From Helicobacter pylori (lineage in GTDB: Bacteria > Campylobacterota > Campylobacteria > Campylobacterales > Helicobacteraceae), in NCBI RefSeq assembly GCF_016748675.1, contig NZ_CP051534.1, positions 1,240,001-1,304,000 on the forward strand: 64,000 bases of DNA. The letters run 5' to 3'. Of this stretch, positions 25,315-33,926 are shown one piece after another. Within the stretch, counting starts at the first letter, position 1, and the number at the start of each line of letters is the position of its first letter. The notes under the pieces are model-generated. The model had not been told where the DNA came from, searched no databases, and worked only from the letters and a program-made list of their open reading frames with translations. A program made the translations under genes and the position numbers.

Positions 25315-25430
25315 GGGTTTTTAAAACAGCGCTTATAGAGGCTGAAAAGCACTTTAAAAATAGATTTAAATCTTTTTATCAAAAAATCTCGCATTTACTC
25401 TAAATTAATTCTCTTGCAATAGTATTCTCT

Positions 25431-25455
25431 CGCAATAATTATTATTGTTATTGCG
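25431..25455. promoter_or_regulatory. Inverted repeat (possible operator) upstream of amiF
   Basis: CGCAATAA (25431-25438) and TTATTGCG (25448-25455) form a perfect 8-bp inverted repeat around TTATTATTG. The centre resembles AT-rich Fur/NikR-type sites of H. pylori. It ends 25 bp before the amiF ATG and would cover the likely -10/start region. The identity of the binding protein is inference. Confidence 0.5.
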
Positions 25456-25480
25456 ACAAAACTTTTTAGAAGGAGTTATT

Positions 25481-26485
25481 ATGGGAAGTATCGGTAGTAT
25501 GGGCAAACCTATTGAAGGGTTTTTAGTGGCAGCCATTCAGTTTCCTGTGCCAATTGTCAATAGCCGTAAGGACATTGATCACAATATTGAAAGCATTATT
25601 AGAACCTTGCATGCGACTAAAGCGGGGTATCCGGGAGTGGAGCTTATCATTTTCCCTGAGTATAGCACGCAAGGTTTGAATACCGCTAAGTGGCTTAGCG
25701 AAGAGTTTTTATTAGACGTCCCGGGTAAAGAGACAGAGTTATACGCTAAGGCGTGTAAAGAGGCGAAAGTTTATGGTGTTTTTTCAATCATGGAACGCAA
25801 TCCTGATTCTAACAAAAACCCCTACAACACCGCCATTATCATTGATCCGCAAGGTAAAATCATTTTAAAATACCGCAAGCTATTCCCATGGAATCCCATT
25901 GAACCGTGGTATCCTGGGGATTTAGGAATGCCTGTGTGCGAGGGTCCGGGCGGATCAAAATTAGCCGTGTGCATTTGCCATGACGGCATGATTCCAGAGC
26001 TCGCTAGAGAAGCAGCCTATAAAGGGTGCAATGTGTATATCCGCATTTCAGGCTATAGCACTCAAGTCAATGATCAGTGGATTTTGACCAACCGCTCCAA
26101 CGCATGGCACAATTTGATGTATACCGTGAGCGTGAATTTAGCCGGCTATGATAATGTCTTTTACTACTTTGGTGAGGGGCAAATCTGCAACTTTGACGGC
26201 ACGACTCTTGTTCAAGGGCACCGCAACCCTTGGGAGATTGTAACCGGGGAAATCTATCCTAAAATGGCAGACAACGCCCGCTTAAGCTGGGGCTTAGAAA
26301 ACAACATTTACAACCTAGGCCATAGAGGGTATGTGGCTAAACCGGGCGGAGAACATGACGCAGGCTTAACCTACATCAAAGACTTAGCCGCTGGTAAATA
26401 CAAATTGCCTTGGGAAGATCACATGAAAATCAAAGATGGCTCTATTTATGGCTACCCTACCACCGGTGGGCGTTTTGGGAAATAA
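25481..26485 (+). CDS. amiF: Formamidase AmiF
   Basis: 334 residues from the ATG at 25481 (AGAAGGAG 6-7 nt upstream), matching the known H. pylori AmiF length; an in-frame upstream start at 25445 would add 12 residues and lacks a ribosome site. Nitrilase-superfamily catalytic triad: Glu in [10 protein letters not shown], Lys in YRKLFPWNP, Cys in [12 protein letters not shown]. It hydrolyses formamide to formate and ammonia, part of acid and nitrogen physiology. A perfect inverted repeat lies just upstream and a 10-bp terminator follows, so it is probably transcribed alone. Confidence 0.98.
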   Translation: MGSIGSMGKPIEGFLVAAIQFPVPIVNSRKDIDHNIESIIRTLHATKAGYPGVELIIFPEYSTQGLNTAKWLSEEFLLDVPGKETELYAKACKEAKVYGVFSIMERNPDSNKNPYNTAIIIDPQGKIILKYRKLFPWNPIEPWYPGDLGMPVCEGPGGSKLAVCICHDGMIPELAREAAYKGCNVYIRISGYSTQVNDQWILTNRSNAWHNLMYTVSVNLAGYDNVFYYFGEGQICNFDGTTLVQGHRNPWEIVTGEIYPKMADNARLSWGLENNIYNLGHRGYVAKPGGEHDAGLTYIKDLAAGKYKLPWEDHMKIKDGSIYGYPTTGGRFGK

Positions 26486-26504
26486 TCCCTAACCTTGTAT
26501 TTTT

Positions 26505-26532
26505 GCTAGAACCTGTTTTTAAAGGTTCTAGC
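26505..26532 (+). terminator. Terminator after amiF
   Basis: 10-bp perfect stem GCTAGAACCT / AGGTTCTAGC with an 8-nt loop, followed by GTCCCCCCTATTTT. It also lies at the 3' end of the converging frameshifted gene, so it may work both ways. Confidence 0.7.
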
Positions 26533-26564
26533 GTCCCCCCTATTTTAATTTTTCCAATCAATTT

Positions 26565-26830
26565 TTACGAATAGTCTTCTATCACAGAGCATGTAAGACG
26601 ACCCATAAAAAGCATAAGCCCCCATAAAGCGATATAACCTATGCAAAACCATGTTATTTTTGATAAAGACCACCACCACATTGTAGATGATAGAGCGCTA
26701 AAATCCATAATAATGCCATAGCCACAATGGAGCATTCCCGCTAAACATGCCAATTTATGAGCATGGTAGTAAGTGCTAATCCCAAAACCACCACCAAGAT
26801 TGATAAAAGAATACGAGACCAAGACCCCAT
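26565..26830 (-). pseudogene. Small membrane protein gene with a one-base frameshift
   Basis: ATG at 26830 follows AAGGAGTTGTC, an excellent ribosome site, and encodes MGSWSRILLSILVVVLGLAL, a clear membrane helix, but stops at 26741 after 29 codons (INWHV-stop). In the next frame the DNA continues without a stop to 26565, with a second helix (ITWFCIGYIALWGLMLFMG) and the end VIEDYS. Adding one T to the GTTTAG run near 26744 restores a single 88-residue, two-helix protein. Function unknown; probably the HP1239 counterpart. It is either a real frameshift or a sequencing error in a T-run. Confidence 0.7.
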
Positions 26831-26936
26831 GACAACTCCTTAAACATCAAATGCTAGAGTATATCGTTTTTTTTGTTTGTCAAGGGGGTTTATCAGTCAG
26901 TGAATAGTGTTTCTAATGTTTATAAAATAATAGCGT

Positions 26937-27509
26937 TTATAACGATGAAAGTTTAGCCCCTAATTTTAGCACCCCCAACAAGCCTTCCACATTCAACCCC
27001 AACCCCACGCTTAAATTCTTGCTTGAGCTTTTAATATAGGGCTTATGAAAATCCTCCAAACGCACACAGCCCGCGCTTTCTTGCCACAATCCGCTCTCTA
27101 AATATTTTTCTATCTCGCTAGAATCAAACGCCTTTAAACGCGCTCTAAAAACCGATAGATCCAGCCATTCTAGTTTAGGAGAAATCAATGCAGAGCAGGT
27201 CAAAACCTCTATTTCATTGCCATTTTGGCGTTTTAAAAATTCAAGGGCTTCTTGCCTGTTTTTAGCTTTTCGTTGCATGCGATTATCCACGCTCACCACG
27301 CTATCAGCCACCACGATAGCGCAATGGTTTGTGAGCAATTTTTTAGCTTTTTCTATTTTCCCCTTGCACGCCAAATAAACAAACTCCCTAGGGTCTGTGG
27401 TTTTTAGGCTTTCTTCATCAAAATAGAGAGCTTTTTGTTCAAACTTAATCCCATGCTCTTTTAAAAGATTCGCCCTAGCGCTGGATTGAGAGCCTAAAAT
27501 AAGCTCCAT
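26937..27509 (-). CDS. maf: Maf-family nucleotide pyrophosphatase
   Basis: 190 residues with the Maf N-terminal motif LILGSQSSARANLLKEHGI and the conserved VVADSVVSVDNR acidic motif, then LESGLWQESAGCVRLEDF near the end, corresponding to the family's ESG/KAGAY region. Maf proteins hydrolyse non-canonical or excess nucleoside triphosphates to monophosphates. The second Arg of the usual SPRR motif is absent. ATG lies 1 nt after the alaS stop, so it is co-transcribed with alaS. Confidence 0.9.
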   Translation of the reverse strand: MELILGSQSSARANLLKEHGIKFEQKALYFDEESLKTTDPREFVYLACKGKIEKAKKLLTNHCAIVVADSVVSVDNRMQRKAKNRQEALEFLKRQNGNEIEVLTCSALISPKLEWLDLSVFRARLKAFDSSEIEKYLESGLWQESAGCVRLEDFHKPYIKSSSKNLSVGLGLNVEGLLGVLKLGAKLSSL

Positions 27510-27510
27510 G

Positions 27511-30054
27511 CTATCCCTCTAAAGCTTTAAGGGCGGTATTTTTCGCTAGATTGAGCGCGGCTTGCAAATTTTCAATATCCTTGCCCCCAGCGCTCGCAAA
27601 ATCATCTCTCCCGCCCCCTTTGCCCCCTAAAATTTGCGCCACTTCATTAGCCCACACGTTCGCTTTTATGGGCGCGTTTTTCACCCCGCATGCGAGAGTG
27701 ATTCGCTCATTTTCTTTTTTAAACACCATAGCGAGCAATCTTTCATGCTTACTTTTCAATCGGTCAATCATTTCTTTAATATCGCCTTGTTCCACTACGC
27801 CCACCACCAAACTCACGCCATGGATTTTTTCAACCGGTAAATCCATAGGAACGGGAGCTTTTTGGCTGTTTTTCACGCTCTCTTTAAGCTTGTTGATGCC
27901 GGCGATCACATCGTTATTTTTCAATAAAGCCTTAGTGTTTTTAAGCTCTTTATTTTCTTCTTTAGCCAGTTGGTAAAAGGCTTTCCCGCACACCGCTTCA
28001 ATGCGTCTGACCCCACTACTCACCCCGCTTTCTTTAAGGATCCTAAACCCCCCAATCAGCCCGGTATTTTCCACATGAATGCCCCCACACAATTCAATGG
28101 ACGCTTCCTTAAAGCTCACCACGCGCACATTTTCAGCGTATTTTTCGCTAAACAACGCTAACGCCCCCCTACTTTTAGCCTGATTTAAAGGCATATGCTC
28201 CACTTGGCTTTTTAAGTGTTTGAAAATTTGAGCGTTGACTAGATCTTCTACTTTTTCTAACTCTTCATCATTGAGCGCTTTAGCATGCGAGAAATCAAAG
28301 CGCAATCGTTTGGATTCCACCAAACTCCCTGCTTGACTCACATGCGAGCCTAAAACTTCTCTTAAAGCGCTTTGCAATAAATGCGTCGCGCTATGGTGTT
28401 TGGCGATTTCTAAGCGCTCATCGCTCACTTGCGCGATCACTTGATCGCCTTTTTTTAGCACTTTTTTGATTTCAAGGAGCGAGAAATTAAGCCCAAAAAA
28501 GTTTTTTGTATCTAACACGATAGCCGCTTCTTCATTGCCTTTTAAAAGCACACCCCTATCGCCTATAGCCCCCCCACCTTCTGCATAAAAAGGGGTTTTT
28601 TCTAGCAACACCCAAACTTCTTGGTTAGGATTTGCATCGGTTATTTCTTTAAAACCGCTATCAAAAAACCCTAAGGCTTTAGCAGGACATTCTGTCGTTT
28701 CATACCCCACAAATTCATTAGGTGCATAAGCGTTTAAAATAGCGCTAAAATCAGCGTTATTTTGTTTGCCTTTCCATGAAGCTTTAGAGCGTTTCACTTG
28801 CTCTTGCATGCAATTTTCAAAGCCTTGCGTATCCACGCACGCCCCATGACTTCTTAGCATGTCGTTCGTTAAATCCAAAGGAAAACCAAAAGTGTCATAA
28901 AGCTTGAAAGCGATCTTGCCATCAAAGATTTTATTTTCATTCAAATGCTTTAAAGACAAGTTAAACAATTCCATGCCCGATTCTAAAGTCTCTAAAAAGC
29001 GCTCTTCTTCTTCAAAGCACTCTTTCATCACCATTTCTTTAGACTCTTTCAAATACGCATGCGTGTTAGAAAATTGCTCGCACACCACGCCCACGACTTT
29101 GTATAAAAACGCTTCTTTCAAGCCCATTAAATACCCATGCCTTAAGGCTCGCCTTAAAATACGCCTCAGAACATAGCCACGGCCTTCTTTATTGAAATGC
29201 ACCCCTTGAGCGAGCAAGAACGCTACCGCTCTTGCGTGATCGGCTACTACCCTAAAGCTTGGCTGAAACTCGCTCGCATAATCTAGGCTTGTAAGCTCGC
29301 TGATTTCTTCCATTAAAGGTGCAAACAATGAAGAATCAAAATTATTGAGCTTATGTTCTAATAGCGCTTGCACCCTTTCTAATCCCATGCCTGTATCAAT
29401 GCTAGGCTTTGGCAAGGGGGACAAAACGCCATCATTAGAGCGTTCGTATTGCATGAACACCAGATTCCAAATTTCTAAAAACCTATCGCCCTCGCCCCCA
29501 AAATAATCCTCGCTCCCCTTAAAGTGTTTTTCGCCCTGATCAATATAAATTTCACTGCAAGGCCCGCAAGGCCCGCTATCGCCCATTTGCCAGAAATTAT
29601 CTTTATCGCCCATTTTTTTAATCCTATCAACAGGCACAAACTTTTCCCATAGTTTAACGGCTTCATCGTCTTTTTCATGCACGCTGATGTATAAATCTTT
29701 AGGCTTAAACCCTAAATTCTTGGTTACAAATTCCCACGCAAACAAGATTGCTTCTTCTTTGAAATAATCCCCAAAAGAGAAATTCCCTAACATTTCAAAG
29801 AGCGTGTGGTGCCTTGCGGTATAACCGACATTTTCTAAATCGTTATGCTTGCCGCCTGCACGCATGCACAATTGCGAACTTGCCGCTCTAGGGATACTAG
29901 GGCGCGGCACCATCCCGGTAAAAATATCTTTAAATTGCACCATGCCAGCGTTGGTAAAAAGCAAGGTGGCGTCATTAGGCACTAAAGGCATGCTAGGATA
30001 AACGGCATGCCCCTTATTGTGGAAAAATTGTAAAAATTCGTTGCGAATGTCCAT
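27511..30054 (-). CDS. alaS: Alanyl-tRNA synthetase
   Basis: 847 residues with all AlaRS parts: class II catalytic core (FTNAGMVQFKDIFTG, MRAGGKHNDLENVG, RHHTLFEMLGNFSFGDYF), tRNA-recognition domain, editing domain with HHSATHLLQSALREVLG and CGGIHVENTG supplying zinc ligands, and a C-terminal domain (GGKGGGRDDFASAGG). It charges tRNA-Ala. ATG follows AAAGGAATACCC. A -10 box lies about 45 bp upstream and diverges from the YdcH-like gene. Normal length. Confidence 0.98.
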   Translation of the reverse strand: MDIRNEFLQFFHNKGHAVYPSMPLVPNDATLLFTNAGMVQFKDIFTGMVPRPSIPRAASSQLCMRAGGKHNDLENVGYTARHHTLFEMLGNFSFGDYFKEEAILFAWEFVTKNLGFKPKDLYISVHEKDDEAVKLWEKFVPVDRIKKMGDKDNFWQMGDSGPCGPCSEIYIDQGEKHFKGSEDYFGGEGDRFLEIWNLVFMQYERSNDGVLSPLPKPSIDTGMGLERVQALLEHKLNNFDSSLFAPLMEEISELTSLDYASEFQPSFRVVADHARAVAFLLAQGVHFNKEGRGYVLRRILRRALRHGYLMGLKEAFLYKVVGVVCEQFSNTHAYLKESKEMVMKECFEEEERFLETLESGMELFNLSLKHLNENKIFDGKIAFKLYDTFGFPLDLTNDMLRSHGACVDTQGFENCMQEQVKRSKASWKGKQNNADFSAILNAYAPNEFVGYETTECPAKALGFFDSGFKEITDANPNQEVWVLLEKTPFYAEGGGAIGDRGVLLKGNEEAAIVLDTKNFFGLNFSLLEIKKVLKKGDQVIAQVSDERLEIAKHHSATHLLQSALREVLGSHVSQAGSLVESKRLRFDFSHAKALNDEELEKVEDLVNAQIFKHLKSQVEHMPLNQAKSRGALALFSEKYAENVRVVSFKEASIELCGGIHVENTGLIGGFRILKESGVSSGVRRIEAVCGKAFYQLAKEENKELKNTKALLKNNDVIAGINKLKESVKNSQKAPVPMDLPVEKIHGVSLVVGVVEQGDIKEMIDRLKSKHERLLAMVFKKENERITLACGVKNAPIKANVWANEVAQILGGKGGGRDDFASAGGKDIENLQAALNLAKNTALKALEG

Positions 30055-30097
30055 GGGTATTCCTTTTTTGTTGTTTTATCGCGCATTTTAAGGCTAT

Positions 30098-30103
30098 TTT
30101 ATA
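30098..30103 (-). promoter_or_regulatory. -10 box of alaS
   Basis: The minus strand reads GAGCTATAAAATAG; the TATAAA hexamer would start transcription near 30091, giving a leader of about 37 nt before the alaS ATG at 30054. Confidence 0.45.
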
Positions 30104-30139
30104 GCTCTTTTAAGTTGTTTTTTTAAAAAGATAGTTTAT

Positions 30140-30145
30140 TATACT
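30140..30145 (+). promoter_or_regulatory. -10 box of the YdcH-like gene
   Basis: TATACT preceded by TTAT, 30 bp upstream of the ATG at 30175; predicted start near 30152. It diverges from alaS. Confidence 0.5.
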
Positions 30146-30174
30146 TTAAACATCCAAAATTAAAGGAGAAAACC

Positions 30175-30405
30175 ATGTTCCATGAATTTAGAGACGAAAT
30201 CAGCGTGTTAAAAGCGAATAATCCGCATTTTGATAAAATTTTTGAGAAACACAACCAGCTTGATGACGACATCAAAACCGCCGAGCAACAAAACGCTAGC
30301 GATGCTGAAGTCAGCCACATGAAAAAACAAAAATTAAAATTAAAAGATGAAATCCACAGCATGATCATAGAATATAGAGAAAAGCAAAAATCCGATCATG
30401 TTTAA
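30175..30405 (+). CDS. YdcH-like small coiled-coil protein (DUF465)
   Basis: The 76-residue protein matches the YdcH/DUF465 pattern: EFRDEISVLKANNPHFDKIFEKHNQLDDDI (in part), then AEQQNASDAEVSHMKKQKLKLKDEIHSMI, a helical hairpin typical of this family. Function is unknown. ATG follows AAAGGAGAAAACC. Monocistronic, divergent from alaS, with a hairpin AACGCT...AGCGTT near 30433-30455 downstream. Confidence 0.85.
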   Translation: MFHEFRDEISVLKANNPHFDKIFEKHNQLDDDIKTAEQQNASDAEVSHMKKQKLKLKDEIHSMIIEYREKQKSDHV

Positions 30406-30689
30406 GGTTTAGTCATCTTGGTGAAAACACGCTAAAACGCTTTTAAAAGAGCGTTCTAGCTTCACTGCTTGGTTGGATTTAACGCTTTGATTTTGATTAA
30501 AGCGGTAGGTTGTTTTTAGCTTTATTCCCACCATGAGCTTTATTATCTTTAATATTTTTAAAAAATGGGTTTTGAAACTTTGTTTTATCGTTCTAGCTCT
30601 CATTTTGTTGTGAAAATCATTTTCTCAAGTTTTGTTTTCTTAAAGTTTTATTTTATTTTCTTAAAAAGATAGGAAGTATTTGAAACCAT

Positions 30690-30810
30690 TCTCCCCCTTT
30701 TAACCCCACTAACCCCCCCTAAAGAAGCACTTTTTTAAAAACTATCGCTTAAATTAGCGTCAAGCTTTTCACTAGTCAATCATCAAAAACGCTAAAAAGG
30801 ATTTTGCATC
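30690..30810. repeat. Dispersed C-rich element, copy near babB (related to 8935-9050)
   Basis: Shares ordered blocks with 8935-9050: CATTC(T)CCCC, AACCCCA-ACTAA-CCCCC, CCTAAAGA-GC, CTTTTTTAA, TAGCGTCAA and AAAAACGCT. The copies are diverged but collinear over about 110 bp. Confidence 0.55.
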
Positions 30811-30884
30811 AAACCCCCCCAAAAATAAAACTCAAAGATTAAAAAACGAAAGTAGTGGGGATTGGCAAAAAAGATCAAACCCCC

Positions 30885-31145
30885 CAAAAAAATAAGGAGT
30901 TCAAAACAAAGGGTTCAAAAAAAGAGGGTTTTAAAAAAGAGAGTTCAAAAAAGAAACCCCTTAAAAAGAAAGAGTTTAAAAAAAAGAAAGTTTTAAAAAA
31001 AGAGTTCAAAAAAGAGAGTTCAAAACAAAGGAATTTAAAACAAAAAGAGTTCAAAAAAAATAGAGTTAAAAAACCCCCCAAAAAAACAAAGGGTTCAAAA
31101 CAAAAAGGCTTCAAAAGAAACCCCTTAAAAGAGAGAGTTTCACAA
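30885..31145. repeat. Purine-rich degenerate array (GAGTTCAAAA-type)
   Basis: About 260 bp of plus-strand A/G-rich DNA built from variants of GAGTTCAAAAAA, GGGTTCAAAA and AGAAACCCCTTAAAA. Spacing is irregular. The plus-strand frame 30855-31169 is open but encodes only Lys/Phe/Ser/Glu low complexity, so I regard it as non-coding. Confidence 0.7.
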
Positions 31146-31165
31146 AAGGGGTTTAATGCGAGCTT

Positions 31166-33315
31166 CTAATAAGCGAACACGTAATTCAAATACACGCTAT
31201 AGAGCCTGCGGTATTTGAGTTCAGCCCCCATAAAGGAATAGTAATTGGTGTTGATGGTGGGGATTTTAAGCCCTAACTCAATCCCATGCTGAGCCACATG
31301 ATCGCTGTCTTTTTTCTTGGGTCTGGCCAAATTCATCCTCACTCCCATGTTGAATAAGAATTGGAAATTAGCGGTGTTGATCTTAGCGTTATAGACATTA
31401 TTCACGGTGGCTAAATTCACATACTCAGAATTAAGCCATGAAGTGCCCGCTAACGCAATCCCGCCAAAAAGCCCCACAGAAAGCTTGTTGTTTTTGCCTA
31501 AAAAGTTAGTGGCTTTATCGTTGATGAAGTTATAGAGAGCGTCCGCTCCAAAGCCATAAGTCCATACATCAGAAGCCGAGTTGAAAAAGCTGGATTTAAT
31601 AAACGCATGGTTGTAATCAAAAAAGCCGTAATACCTAGCGCCCCATTTCCTTTTTTGCCCAAAGAATTGTTTGTAGCCCACCTGAATACCGATCCCATTC
31701 ATGGCACCATTGTTGGTTTGAGAACCAACAATACCCACTTTCCTAAAGGGGTTACGCCCTAATTCTTGGTTGATGGTTTGGATTTGGTTGTAAGAGTTTT
31801 GATTCAGGTAGTAATTGGTCTCTATGCCTTGCGGGCTATAGGGGTTATTCTTTTTGCTCACCGCATTTTGCAAGCTTGAGCCGTTAGGGATGCTAGAGAG
31901 CGCAGTGGTGATGCTGTTATAAGTGTTGCCTAATTCATTGTATCTAGATTTGAAATTCACCAAAGTGTCAGCGATGTTTTCGGCTTGCTGTATCTGCTGC
32001 TCTTGAGTGCCAAAATGAGCGATGCTGTTATTTAAAGCGGTTATCGTCTCTTGCACATAGGCGCAACCCGCTCCCCAAGTGTTAGAAGTAACCCCCGCAT
32101 TAGGTAATGTCCCACCCCCATTGCGGCAAGCTGCCAAGTAATTTGTGATAAATTGTCTTGGGATAGTGTTAAGGTCTTTTTTCATTTGATCGGCTAAATT
32201 GAACATCTCTGCTTGCGCTCTAGCGTTTTTGAGCATGTCTTGCGCAAAGCTAGCGTCTGTGAAAGGGTTGAAGTTACTGGGGTTAGCTATTTCTGCTTTT
32301 TGGTTAGCGTTAGCGATTTGGCTTTGCGCGACGATTTCTTGGGCGTTTTTGATCATGCTAGTAACCTGGCTAAATTCCTGTTGGAAGATTTGGCACGCGT
32401 TCCCAGATGTGCTTAAACCCCATGGTTGGCCACCCCCGGGAGTGTTTTCACTATTCGTGGAACGCACTAAAGGGCATTGCGTGTTAAGGACTTGCATGAT
32501 GTTTGCCGCTTGATTTAACAGCTGTTGAGCGTTATTGGTGATGTCAAACTTGACGGTGGCTTTGTTATTATTATAGGTAGTGGTGATCGTTACGCCGTCT
32601 TGATTAGTCGTTTGCGTGCTACTACTATTACTACCGCTACTACCATTTTTAGCCTGGCAGAATTGATTCACACCGCCGTTAATATTAGCAGCAGTTTGTT
32701 TGCATTCGTATTCATAACTAACATTCACTTTTGTGCCGCTCCCGCCTAATTCAGGAAACCCATTCCCTTCTTTTAACGCTTGTTGGATGATTTGATAGGC
32801 TTCATTGAGTTTCTTGAATTCATCAATAGTCATGCTTTTACCAGGCCCAGTCGCTTCATACCGGTTGCAAGTAATGCTTGTGGAACCCTGTCCTGGTTGG
32901 CTATTAAAGACCACGCTGCCAGGCCCACCCCCTGTGCCATTGCCATTCCCGCACATGACCGCATAGCCGATGGTATTCCACAAGCCCACCGCCGCATTGA
33001 GCGCCAAAGAGACGGCTTGATACGCCGGGGAGTTGGTTTTTTCTTTGAGCAAACTCGTCGCGCCCGCGTTCAAATTATTGATTGCGCCAGATACAGCGCT
33101 CGGGTCAGCGGACAATTTGATCAGGGTGTTTAGGGTGCTGTATCGGGTTAAAAGGTTGTTCAGCTTTTCATAATTGTCTGAAAGCTGTTGGATGCCTTTG
33201 GTGTTTTTCACCATTTGAGCGGCTTCACCGATCTGATAGCCCACGCTTGTGTAAAAGCCGTCGTCTTCAGCGTGGAGCAAAAACGAGAGAGAGAGAGTAA
33301 AAGGGTTTTTTTCAT
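31166..33315 (-). CDS. babB: BabB-type outer membrane adhesin (Hop family), phase-OFF by CT repeat
   Basis: About 700 residues of Bab protein: mature N-terminus EDDGFYTSVGYQIGEAAQMV, a variable mid-region of BabB type (KATVKFDITNNAQQLLNQAA, TPGGGQPWGLSTSGNAC), and the conserved Hop C-terminal barrel ending YLNYVFAY. The true ATG is at 33315 (AAGGAGAAAAC upstream), encoding MKKTLLLSLS, but the CT tract at 33285-33297 has six units; five or eight would join the signal peptide to the LLHAEDD frame. With six the frame shifts and ends early, so the gene is OFF in this sequence. The in-frame part starts near 33280. Locus corresponds to HP1243, which holds babA in 26695 and babB in J99. Confidence 0.9.
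33285..33297 (-). repeat. CT dinucleotide phase-variation tract in babB signal sequence
   Basis: The coding strand carries (CT)6C directly after ATG AAA AAA ACC CTT TTA. The downstream frame needs (CT)5 or (CT)8, so the present length puts the gene out of frame. Confidence 0.93.
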
Positions 33316-33365
33316 GTTTTCTCCTTGAAATTAAAATGGTTAGGTAAGTCTTTTAAAAGAATAAG

Positions 33366-33371
33366 ATCTTA
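33366..33371 (-). promoter_or_regulatory. Likely -10 box of babB
   Basis: The minus strand reads TGGTAAGATCTTATTC; TAAGAT would start transcription near 33359, about 44 nt before the ATG at 33315. Confidence 0.45.
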
Positions 33372-33440
33372 CCACAAGATTTCGTTAATTATGGCATGGA
33401 TTGATAAGATTTTTGCGCTAATTTGGCGTTTTGTTGTTTC

Positions 33441-33460
33441 AAAAAAAAAAAAAAAAAAAA
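33441..33460. repeat. Homopolymer A20 (T20 on the babB strand)
   Basis: Exactly twenty A on the plus strand. It lies about 70 bp upstream of the babB -10 box. Such tracts vary in length and tune promoter strength of other H. pylori adhesin genes (sabA, hopZ). Confidence 0.95.
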
Positions 33461-33560
33461 GGGTTTTTGGGGTGTTTTGGAACCATTCTCAATTATTAAA
33501 AAGGTTTTAAAATTTGTTTTAATCAAAGATAGCGATAAAATAAGGGTTTAGTTACTCGGT

Positions 33561-33658
33561 GGGATCGCTTTAGATTTGGCTGCAAGACTCTTAAGGGGGT
33601 GTTTTAAATGGGATCGTTTTAGACTTGGCTGTAAGACTCTTAAGGGGGTGTTTTAAAA
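33561..33658. repeat. 49-bp tandem duplication upstream of babB
   Basis: 33561-33609 and 33610-33658 are near-identical units beginning GGGATCG and ending AAGGGGGTGTTTTAAA, with three or four C/T differences. Confidence 0.9.
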
Positions 33659-33830
33659 TAACATTCCCACTAGTTCAATAATAACGCTTAAGAAACCACC
33701 GCTAAAATCAAGCTTTTTCATTTTGTCATGAAGCACCCAAACACTAGAGATATTTGGGATTTCTGCTTGGGTGGTTTTTAAGGGGGATTTTTATCGTTTT
33801 TACCGCTAGCGCCCCATAAAAGCCAAGCCA

Positions 33831-33893
33831 AGATTAAATAAGATTAAATTAAATAAGATTAAATTAAATAAGATTAAATTAAATAAGATTAAA
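33831..33893. repeat. 15-bp tandem repeat downstream of rpsR
   Basis: Three exact copies of AGATTAAATTAAATA (33841-33885) flanked by partial copies on both sides. Lies 34-96 bp beyond the rpsR stop. Confidence 0.9.
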
Positions 33894-33926
33894 AGGGCAT
33901 GCCCCCTATTAGCCCTAATCAAAAAT

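Larger units (their letters stand above)
30406..31165. other. Intergenic region downstream of babB: repeats and low-complexity DNA
   Basis: The 760-bp gap contains a hairpin after the YdcH-like gene, an AT-rich stretch, a C-rich element (about 30690-30810) related to one at 8935-9050, and a purine-rich array (about 30885-31145). Open frames here (for example a Lys-rich 104-codon frame on the plus strand) reflect the array's composition; I see no convincing gene. Confidence 0.5.
33316..33926. other. Intergenic region between babB and rpsR
   Basis: 611 bp with no credible ORF. From left to right it holds the babB leader and -10 box, an A20 tract, a segment resembling the DNA downstream of babB (ACCATTCTC...), a 49-bp tandem duplication, a hairpin-like AAGCACCCAAACACTAG...CTTGGGTGG region and a 15-bp tandem repeat next to rpsR. 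Confidence 0.6.

Noticed and set aside
26743..26822. Alternative start giving an 85-residue protein in the second frame of the amiF-adjacent gene
   Set aside because: That upstream part has no ribosome site and reads as an unlikely His/Tyr/Gly stretch, while the other frame gives a ribosome site and a membrane helix. I treat the locus as frameshifted.
28568..28574. C7 run inside alaS as a phase switch
   Set aside because: alaS is essential and the run encodes a conserved glycine stretch; switching off would be lethal.
27511..30054. Several plus-strand open frames inside alaS
   Set aside because: They are shadows of the alaS coding frame with no start signals.
30409..30603. Minus-strand 64-codon basic open frame
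   Set aside because: No ribosome site, no recognisable family, and it overlaps the hairpin after the YdcH-like gene. Too weak to list as a gene.
30855..31169. Plus-strand 104-codon Lys-rich open frame
   Set aside because: It lies wholly in purine-rich degenerate repeats, has no ribosome site and encodes only low complexity; the complementary frame is equally open. Kept as a repeat.
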